The notes under the pieces are model-generated. The model was not told the origin of the DNA, searched no databases, and saw nothing but the letters and a program-made list of their open reading frames with translations. From Channallabes apus (lineage: Eukaryota; Chordata; Actinopteri; Siluriformes; Clariidae): 64,000 bases of DNA. Of the stretch, positions 56,176 to 64,000 are shown piece by piece. The position numbers and the translations under genes are program-made. The stretch's first letter is position 1. The number at the start of each line of letters is the position of its first letter. The stretch lies in assembly GCA_030522415.1 (NCBI GenBank), contig CM060113.1:6055967-6119966 (forward strand), read 5' to 3'.

Positions 56176-56769
56176 GTGAAGCTATTAGCCACATATTGTG
56201 TAGCCTGAACAGCTAACTTGCTGTTTAACTTTAGCTAACATCACAGGTGAACAAAATTTGTTTGCTCTGGTGAATTTAAATAAATTAATGAGATAAAGTA
56301 AATTCCGGTAACCCACATTGCGTGAGCTAGTTTAATTAGCAGTTAGCTAACAAACTGTATTTAGTAGGAAGGATGTAGGATTTCTTTCTTTCTTTCTATT
56401 AATGAGAAAAGATATTTCTTCCAAGCAATAGAAGAATTTCTATAATTGTAACTTTATAATCTAAAGTTTAAAATGTCACAGTGTTTAGGAAATGCGCAGC
56501 ACTTCTGTTTTCTTGATTGATGCATCAAGTGAAGCAGTACACGAGTTTTCTATAAAGATTTTGTCTTAAACCTGACTAATGTGTCTTTACAGTAAAACCT
56601 TTCATAGTGATGATGTCATGTGATTTTTTTTCAGCGCTGTTCATGTACCGTGCAACGATCAATAATGAGGTTATGAATTACATTTTGTCAGAATACATTG
56701 ATACACAAAAAATGGCTTAATTAACATGTAACAAATAAAAACAAACTAATCTCACAAACTGAAGATGTA

Positions 56770-56863
56770 TCCATTCATTCATTGATTTATATGTCTTCAG
56801 TGAGGTCTTGATCCTGGTCAGGGTCTCAGTGGATACATTATCTTAATGCATTATGAACACACT

Positions 56864-56945
<82 letters not shown>

Positions 56946-56995
56946 GGAAGAAACTGGAGAACCAGCAGGAAACCCATACAGGAAATATACGCACT
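56770..56995 (-). mobile_element. Degraded SINE family A with long (CA)n expansion
   Basis: cattcattcattgatttata and the ggtcagggtctcagtgg block on one side, and a tggagaaccagcaggaaaccc block on the other, flank a (CA)n run of about 73 bp (56869-56941) at the place where family A normally has a short CA stretch. Confidence 0.55.
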
Positions 56996-57146
56996 GAGAC
57001 TTTACACAGATACATTACATTATTTCATTTTAAAACGCCATCTAGTGTAATGAACAGTAATGAAATTCATACTCTATGTCATGTGCATAGATGCTTTTGC
57101 AATGGCAATTCTCAATAACCAGAATACTTTATTAATAGTATAGAGC

Positions 57147-57215
57147 AGGGGTTCTCAAACTTATTCAAAGGTCCAGATTTGATTTATATTTAATGTCAAA
57201 AATCTGCAACAGTTG
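57147..57215. mobile_element. Solo hAT-like terminus
   Basis: caggggttctcaaacttatt at 57147 resembles the end of hAT elements and the CAGTGGTTCTCAAA ends at 54432/56024. No opposite end was found downstream, so it is a fragment or an element whose other end has decayed. Confidence 0.4.
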
Positions 57216-57457
57216 GTGATGAGCGAACAACTTTTATACAACTTGCTTATAACTTACAAGCAACATATATTTGTGTTTAAGGCATTCCGAGACAAAATAC
57301 ACTTAAGCCTAGTGGAAAATTGCCAGTCTTTGACAGAGGCTTAAACCAAAACAAATCTAACTTTAAAACAACTTACATTCAAATGTCAAGTAGATTAGAG
57401 CAAAAGAAATGGCATGGTTTGCCTGCAAGTTGTTGCTCGTGAACCTCAACCGCTCCA

Positions 57458-57806
57458 GCTTGCTCATCGTCTAGACCGCTTTATCCTGTTTACAGGGTCG
57501 TGGGTCTTGAGCCTCTCCCCAGGAGACTTAGGGCACGAGGCGGGGTCCACCCTAGAAGTGTGCCAATCCATTGCAGGGCACTCACATACACACACTTAGT
57601 CACACACTACGTGCAATTTGGGAACGCCAATTAGCCCAATCTTCATGTCTTCGGACTGTGGGAGGAAACCGGAACACCCGGAGGAAACCCACTAAGCTCA
57701 TGGAGAATATGCAAACGCCACACATACAGACCCAAGGCAGGAATCGATCCCTCGAACACGGAGGTGCAATGCGACAGTGTTAACCACAAAGCCACAGTGA
57801 CGCTTC
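57458..57806 (-). mobile_element. SINE family A, near full length, diverged
   Basis: Plus-strand words ccgctttatcctgtttacag, gtgccaatccattgcagg, ggactgtgggaggaaacc, gaatcgatccctcg (B-box complement) and gttaaccacaaagccac mark the complete family A layout in minus orientation. Confidence 0.85.
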
Positions 57807-58544
57807 TAGCTCCAACTTTCAACATTAAAAAATGTAAAGGTGTTCTAGAAAAAAATTAACTACAAGAGAAAAATCTTCAGTGATTGATTTTCAGGTCTAA
57901 GCTAACTAAATAAACAACATGTATTCTTTATTGGAAAATGCCAGCAGCGCCGCTTTCTCCTTCTTGCGAGCTTGTGCGGCTGGGACGTCTGCCTGGTGCC
58001 TGCTATCACCCTTCAAGCATGAAGAGAACCAGCTGATCCAAGAATCGTTTTTGCCATTCTGAAAGGTATGGATTTTTCATCTCACTGCGTCATGGATGTG
58101 CACAGAAAAAACAAACGAGCGCCACAAGGGTGTCACGCTCTATTTCGAGTGCGCTTGTCACACATCTTTATTTAAAATGATAAAATCACAAAATCCACTC
58201 AGATGCCTAAACCTTGGCACATATAAATGTGTGGTCGCTAGAGGGAGAAACTGACCTTGTCATTGCAACTCACTAATTTCGTGTAGCTCAGTTACTTCGA
58301 CTGAGGTCCTGTTAGCCGCCGATGCTTGACCTCTGTAATGTCAAACCCCATAAGCTTGCCAGCTGTTAACGTTGCCAAGACAACAGTGTCAAACGGGGAC
58401 ACTATCATGAGCTCTCGCGGCTCCAATGTTGTGGCAGTATGACATAAAAGGTCACGATGACACTGCCTACTGTTACACTTACACATGAAGGAATGTTGCT
58501 GCTGTAGGTCTTTCAGCTGCTCCTGGTACGGTCCGCACAAACAA

Positions 58545-58682
58545 ACTTGGCACAGGTTTTACACCAGATGCCCTTCCTGACGTAACCCTCCAATTTTATC
58601 CGTGCTTGGGACCGGCACTGCATCCAGTGGCTGGGGTTTCGGCACTGGAAACCGTACCCAGGTTTTCTGCATGGCAGGCGAA
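58545..58682 (-). mobile_element. Interspersed repeat family C, minus copy
   Basis: ggcacaggttttacaccaga, tgcccttcctgacgtaaccc and gggaccggcactgcatccag then ggctggggtttcggcactgg are the complement of the 14185 copy. Confidence 0.55.
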
Positions 58683-58774
58683 TCTTTAACGTGACTCAAA
58701 AGAGCAAGTCGTCTCGGAGAGTGATTTGTTCATTTTCCACTGGGCGCGCATGTGTAAATCATTGCAAAACCTCC

Positions 58775-58965
58775 GTAGGTTATGTACAGGAAACAGAAAT
58801 GAGCGATTCTTTCTCAATTACTCTTCTACTCCGAGTCTTTCGTTCTTTTGTCACGTGACTCCCATAGACACTATGCAATGCAGTACACAGGAAACAGAAT
58901 TGGACGGTTCTTGATGAGTCTTCGTTCGTTCCTTTGTCGACTCCCATAGACGCTACACTATGTGG
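58775..58965. repeat. Tandem ~95-bp duplication
   Basis: acaggaaacagaaatgagcg ... gactcccatagacactatgc is followed by acaggaaacagaattggacg ... gactcccatagacgctacac. The two arms are about 75-80% alike by eye. Confidence 0.6.
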
Positions 58966-59196
58966 TGCAATAGAAAGAAGGAACGACTCAGACTGTAAGA
59001 TATGATGGTGAGCTACTCATTCTGGTTATTATAATATGTCCTTAGCTGCATTGTAATATTTTCTTTACTGGAACTATAGCCATATTGGGGTCTTTTTATG
59101 GAAAATTCATAATTCTATTTTATATTTTATCAAAAGAACTACATTTTGATGAACAAGATTCAAAGAATCAAGTCATTAAAATTATTCAAACTTCCC

Positions 59197-59397
59197 ATCA
59201 CATTTACATTTAGGCATTTGGCAGACGCTCTTATCTAGAGCGACTTACATTTTTATCTCATTACACATCTGAGCAGTTGAGGGTTAAGGGCCTTGCTCAA
59301 GGGCCCAACAGTGGCAACTTGGTGGTTGTGGGATTTGAACCTGGGATCTTCTGAACCATAGTCCAATGCCTTAACCATTGAGCTACCCCTGGCCCCT
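59197..59397 (-). mobile_element. SINE family B, near full length
   Basis: Minus-strand head gggtagctcaatggttaagg (A-box side), B box ggttcaaatcc, then gttgccactgttgggccctt, ending gcgtctgccaaatgcctaaa then tgtaaatgtg. It is the best family B copy here. Confidence 0.8.
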
Positions 59398-59532
59398 CTA
59401 ATATGGCCCCATCACTAATATAAAATAGTAATTAATTTATATTTTAATGCCATTTTAACATTTAAAGTGTTTAACATTTTACATTTTTGATCTATTATTT
59501 AAAACAATTACTCAGTACTCATACCTATCAAG

Positions 59533-60525
59533 TAGGGTTGCCACCTGGAATCGGCCCGTATTTGAGAATGAAATTGCGCGTCCCATTTTGAATCAATACG
59601 TTACAGGTTTTGTCCCGTACTTTTTTATCTTTTTTTTTTTAACAGCGTCTCATGCAAATCATCCCACACGCATTTTATGAAGATGCCTCCTTTCCTACTT
59701 TTGATTGGGTAATACTTGATGTAATCGTTAGTTTGATTGGTCTTTTTAACTGTCCAGCGAGGACGGCAGGTCTTTTAAGCAGAGTCTGCAAAGAGCAAAG
59801 TGCAAAGTTTAACATTAATTAATTAATGTTAAAAATGTGACCCAATCTGTGAAAACCTAGCTGGAGTCATTTGTTTTGTAATTTACTGTTTTCTACATTA
59901 AATAAAGAACAGTCTGTGAAAATAATAAACATATATCTATTTAATATTAACTGAGTAAAACTATGTCAACAACTGAAATCACAGTGAAATTAATGGCTAA
60001 AATCAAACTTCCGAATTCGATTTGGCCTGGTTTTCACACACTGGGTCAAAAATTGTAATTTGTAAAAAAATTCTGTAAATACAATGTAAGTGGATCACAT
60101 TCCAATGTAATATTATGATTGTTTGTTAAGGTTAAGTCAGACACATAAGCATTAATTTATTACATGAAACATTACATTTAATACATTAATAAACAACATA
60201 ATGCCTATGTAAAGAAAATAAACTAGTAAATTGCAACTTTCCATACTTTAACATATGTCTAAATATGTTAAAATAGTCTTAATAAAAACTTTACTAGCTA
60301 AGTCTGTTGAGTTGTAAAAGAGAAAGACTGACTGCATTTCAATAAAAGACAGTTTATTTTAATGTCCAAGTGTTCATACTTTCCTGAAAACATATTTTAA
60401 GTTGCGATTTACTACCACTGGCGATGCCATTGGGTCTGTGATCACTGTGGTCTTGGCCCCCATGGGATGTGGCCCCCGCTGCGATATGCGTCCCTTATTT
60501 TTTTGTATTAAAAGTGGTAACCCTG
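59533..60525. mobile_element. hAT-type non-autonomous element just upstream of slu7
   Basis: The ends are tagggttgccacc and gtggtaaccctg (imperfect inverted repeats), flanked by identical CTATCAAG at 59525-59532 and 60526-60533, an 8-bp target-site duplication. No transposase frame is present; the interior is AT-rich. The right end is about 70 bp from the presumed slu7 transcription start. Confidence 0.8.
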
Positions 60526-60589
60526 CTATCAAGTAAGGTCATACAATGGCTTATTATTATTATTATTATCATCAGCCTTTTACGAGGCT

Positions 60590-60734
60590 GCCGCTACTTT
60601 TATTTTGTAATGTTCGTTGGTTCCGGTTCCGGTTAGTTCATGTTCACGCTTGTAAACAGTAAGCTAGCAAGAGTTTAGCTGCAGTTTAAGGCTAATTAAC
60701 TTCATAATTCTAACCCCAGTCATCGGGTTTAAAG
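60590..60734 (+). promoter_or_regulatory. slu7: slu7 promoter / 5' non-coding exon 1
   Basis: A short GC-richer stretch carries two tandem ETS-type sites (ggttccggttccggtta, 60619-60635; CCGGAA on the minus strand), typical of housekeeping promoters without a TATA box. A strong donor follows (aaag|gtaaat, intron from 60735). The next acceptor, ...catccag|gcagaac at 61222/61223, opens the exon holding the start codon, whose 52-nt leader is 61223-61274. The transcription start is not visible and is placed between about 60595 and 60660. Confidence 0.55.
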
Positions 60735-61274
60735 GTAAATATGACGTAGCTTGGAAAGGATTTCTGAACGAAATGTGAAGTTTATTGTTTTTTATGAAAA
60801 ATATTCGTTTTTATAACATTATTAATGTTAGCTAGGTTGCTAGCTATCCAGCTAACAGTAACTGGCTTAAATGGACTTCACTGACTTAAATATGGTTCCT
60901 TAGGGTTAATATGCAGTTGGATGTTTGTTAATTTCTAAGAATTGCATGTTTTATGTGTTGTGTACAGGCTTGGATTTATTCGTACAAAACAAAACGAATT
61001 TAAATGTTGTTATATTTTAGCTGATATGGAGTTTATCACTCAGCCTCGTGCTGTTGTAGGAAAATAATCAACGATAGAGAGGTTATATTTCGTCCATGAT
61101 TATAAGTCTAAATCTACAAATGAATTACATTTTTAATCCATTTCTTGTGACTTCTATAAGTTATTTCTTTTATTGCTCATATGTCAAAATTTCTGTCTAA
61201 TAACCTGTCATTCATCATCCAGGCAGAACTCCTGATCCCTGTTTCTCGTGGCTGCACCCGGTGCCTGGAACACC

Positions 61275-63192
61275 ATGCAGCAAGAAACCGAGACCAGCTC
61301 GGGTCAGGAAGGGGTCGTGGACCTTGAAGAGCCCAAGAAAATGACCCGAGAAGACTGGAGGAAGAAGAAGGAGCTGGAGGAACAAAGGAAGCTCGGAAAT
61401 GCTCCTGCTGAGGTTGACGAGGAGGGAAAGTACGTCCACGAGCAGCAAAAAGAGCTCCTATGACTTTATTCATACACGCACACACACAGACATTTTATTT
61501 CTCTCATACACAACCACGTGCAGTTATGTTATGCAGTGAAATTCTTATATAACTGCCTGTGATCTAAAAAGGAAGGATTTCTGTATAATGAAATAAATTG
61601 CTCTAGAAAGTACAATTACAAATAAAATGGAATAAAAGTATAATAAGAATTATGATTTAAATAAAAATTTGGTCAGAAAAAAATTACAATATTTACAACC
61701 AAAGTTGCCAAAATAAAATGGAATGAAACTAGAAGTGTGTAAGTTATACAGGATTTATAGATTTTACAGAAAGAACTGATAATCTCCGGGGGGGGTAAAA
61801 GTGTATGAATATAGAGGTGTAGAAATATGTTATGTGGATATGACAGGAGCAGTATGATTGAAACATGTACGATATGGAGATATGAAACAGTACTGGTGTG
61901 TGTGTCAAACATTTCACTGAATATTGTACTGTGTATGAGGCTAAAAATCTAATAATATAAAAAAAAGGTTTTATATTATTATAATAATAATTACACACAA
62001 TCACACGAAATCTGATTGACTGCTTTTTATTTACGATGACAATGTGTGTATTTTGTTTTTGTTTACTTTTAGGGATATCAACCCTCACATTCCGCAGTAC
62101 ATCTCCTCCGTACCGTGGTACATTGACCCCTCGAAGAGACCCACCCTCAAGCACCAGAGACCTCAGGATGAGGAAAAGGAATTGTTCTCGGCTATAGGCG
62201 ATTGGTATAAGAAAGGCGTGCAGGAGGTAATCAGTTTCTCGACGTCTAGTTCCTGTAGTCAGAAGATTGTTCTCAGAATCGGAATAAAAATGTAAATAAA
62301 AAAAATATTGTCTACAGAAACAAATCAGTACGAAGTACAGGAAGGGGGCATGTGAGAATTGCGGCGCTTTGACACACAAGAAGAAGGACTGTCTTGAGGT
62401 AACGTAGTGGAATTCATAACATTTTTATAATTTTTTTTACATTGTGGGGATAACTGATAGTCGTGTGCAGTTTAGAATTAAAATTTTATCTGTCACATAC
62501 ATCGTATGATATGCAGTAAACTGATTATACGACCGCCCGTGACCTAAAAATTTAAAAAGAAAATAGAAATATAGAAAACTTTTAGTTGTAAAAATTTACA
62601 CTACAGTAAAAATAATAAAATAGGATTGAAATGGAATTGAAATAGAAAAGTAATGTTCAGGCTTGAGCAGAACAATGTGCAAAGTTCCAGGTGTAGACCA
62701 TGTGCAAATATGTGTGTTAAGCATTTAAAACACTACTCTGTATAAATATTATTGAATAAGGTCCAACTATGATGACGTAGTTATTACTCTCGTCCTCTCC
62801 CTCCAGTTCAGTGAAACACCGTATTCTCTTCTTTCCTGTTTTTTTTTTTTTTTGTTTGGTTGGTTAATCACAGCGTCCCCGAAAGGTTGGAGCGAAGTTC
62901 TCGGGTACAGGCTTTGCCCCGGATGAGCACGACCAGGTTCAGCTCAGTCTGGATTACGACGGGAAGCGTGACCGCTGGAACGGCTACGACCCCGAGGAAC
63001 ACATGCGCATCGTGGAGGAGTATTCCAAAGTTGATTTGGTAAGGTCTGAGTACGTTGTGAAATAATTGTGTGTTTTTTTTTGTTTTTTTTTAACAGTCGT
63101 TAAACTGAGACGCTGTTGTATTTCAGGCCAAGCGCACTTTGAAGGCCCAGAGGTTACAGGAGGAGCTGGCCACCGGGAAACTGGATCACGGA
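61275..63192 (+). CDS. slu7: Pre-mRNA-splicing factor SLU7, N-terminal coding exons (gene continues past the right edge)
   Basis: SLU7 acts in the spliceosome at the second transesterification step, helping 3' splice-site choice. Coding exons with GT-AG junctions are 61275-61429, 62073-62226, 62318-62398, 62874-63038 and 63127-63192. They give 207 in-frame residues of a protein usually ~565-590 long. The start is ATG 61275; a GTG lies in frame upstream at 61248 but is not needed. Recognisable blocks are [40 protein letters not shown] (across the first coding junction), [20 protein letters not shown], a CCHC zinc knuckle (C115, C118, H123, C128; CX2CX4HX4C), [17 protein letters not shown] and [19 protein letters not shown]. 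The knuckle sits alone in the 81-bp exon 62318-62398. Exon 63127-63192 ends at a gtacgt donor, and downstream exons lie outside the window. Introns hold LINE 3' fragments. Confidence 0.96.
61490..61950 (-). mobile_element. LINE 3'-end fragment in slu7 intron
   Basis: Around 61490-61575 the sequence is a diverged copy of the 3' end seen at 19160-19250 (ttttatt...catacaca...atgcagtgaaat...actgcctgtgatct). It is oriented antisense to slu7. The right boundary is uncertain. Confidence 0.6.
62478..62745 (-). mobile_element. LINE 3'-end fragment in slu7 intron
   Basis: Matches the same LINE family: attttat...gtcacatac...atatgcagtaaa...tacgaccgcccgtgacc, then a diverged 3' UTR with a catgtgcaaatatg block. 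It is antisense to slu7 and lies between the zinc-knuckle exon and the next exon. Confidence 0.7.
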
Positions 63193-63830
63193 GTACGTAC
63201 TTACACCAAAAAGACCTTTACGATCGCTCTGTGCTTAATTTGGTTTTAGATAGCATTAAAAATGTGTGAATCTGTTTCCTGTAAGCTTGAAGGTATGGCG
63301 TGAACAGGTGTAGGATTCTTTACTGCATGTCAGCTAGGGTTAGAGTATTCCTTCAGCAGTTACAGTTTACTGTCGCGGAGTTTAGGAGATTAAGTCAAGT
63401 CGGCTCTCTAAAGCTGCAGTTTATTTATAAAAAAATTTTTTTTGTCTTTTAATAGACCAAAATCAATAAATATTTTATTCCCCATTTACCACCCAGTTAT
63501 TACCAACTCTCTGTATGGACTCCCTGATTACGAGTAAATAACAGAAAGACTGCAATGACCCCTCCCTTCTTAGAAGCACAGGAGTTTCCTAATTACCCGT
63601 TTCCTGTTTCATCAGAGCATTCGTCACTGTCTTATACCTCAAATATTATTCAGTCATCTAACACCTACTTTAAACCAACAGTAAATCCATCTTTTTTTTC
63701 TGGATTATAAACAAGTACGGTCGCAATTTTTTGAAATTTTTCTTAAACGAAAGCTGAGAATAGTAACAATAATCAATAATTGATTTGGATTTATTTTTAC
63801 TTAAACAACCCTTCCTTGATTTATAAAGTA

Positions 63831-63863
63831 TTATATCTATCTATCTATCTATCTATCTATCTA
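63831..63863. repeat. (ATCT)n microsatellite in slu7 intron
   Basis: About eight units downstream of the last visible slu7 exon. Confidence 0.9.
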
Positions 63864-64000
63864 CCAACCAAACAATTTAAAGAAGCTTAAACAGTTTAAT
63901 AAAGATGAATAATAATTTTAAAAAATGACTCTGATGTATATACAGTGGACGGTATTGAACATTGTCTGAACTGCAAGTGCGCCCTCTTGTGGTGTACTAG

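Noticed and set aside
58292..58540. 82-codon Cys-containing minus-strand frame (MCGPYQEQLKDLQQQ...)
   Set aside because: Cys spacing fits no known finger, and no neighbouring exon or family match was recognised. It could be a remnant of a repeat.
61248..61274. Upstream in-frame GTG as an alternative slu7 start
   Set aside because: GTG is rarely used in vertebrates. The ATG at 61275 gives an N terminus of normal length directly before the conserved [12 protein letters not shown] block.

Overview
The window is nuclear DNA from a ray-finned fish. It is AT-rich and dense in microsatellites. It carries split genes with GT-AG introns, tRNA-derived SINEs ending in (GAAT)n, relics of Tc1-like and hAT DNA transposons, and CR1/L2/Rex1-type LINEs. 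The SINE mix would suit a catfish (Siluriformes), but that is inference and no species is assigned.

Only two protein-coding genes are well supported. The first is a very large uninterrupted reading frame on the minus strand (41788-50979, 3,063 residues). It belongs to the DUF4585 family (PROB1 / C4orf54 / CEFIP-like): the DPETGKYFYIEV...DPEIGQYVEVLIP block lies near its C terminus, and several short blocks typical of vertebrate members are visible. Its middle is an array of about 15 degenerate ~54-residue repeats. The second is slu7 on the plus strand, a pre-mRNA splicing factor for the second catalytic step. Five coding exons plus a likely 5' non-coding exon are visible (60.6-63.2 kb), and the rest of the gene lies beyond the right edge. 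The two genes are divergently oriented, about 10 kb apart.

Layout. 1-19 kb: gene-poor, with (CA)n/(TG)n, (GATA)n and a 0.7-kb GA-rich higher-order array, SINE fragments, Tc1-like relics and several local direct duplications. 19.1-24.2 kb: two nearly identical minus-strand LINE copies in tandem, the first with an intact 894-codon endonuclease-reverse transcriptase frame and the second 5'-truncated with a 304-bp frameshifting deletion. 24.2-41 kb: gene-poor, with SINEs (three with clear target-site duplications), nested insertions and a 1.18-kb hAT-type element with a perfect 8-bp target-site duplication. 41-51 kb: the DUF4585 gene. 51-60.5 kb: repeats, including a composite 1.6-kb hAT element with two decayed zinc-finger fragments and a 0.99-kb hAT-type element ending about 70 bp from the presumed slu7 transcription start. 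60.6-64 kb: slu7.

The two genes show no functional link in the sequence. Most of the remaining DNA is explained by mobile elements and simple repeats. No CRISPR array, operon, rRNA or stand-alone tRNA gene was seen. The most unusual features are the repeat expansion in the DUF4585 protein, the recent LINE and hAT insertions, and the structured repeats listed in the findings.
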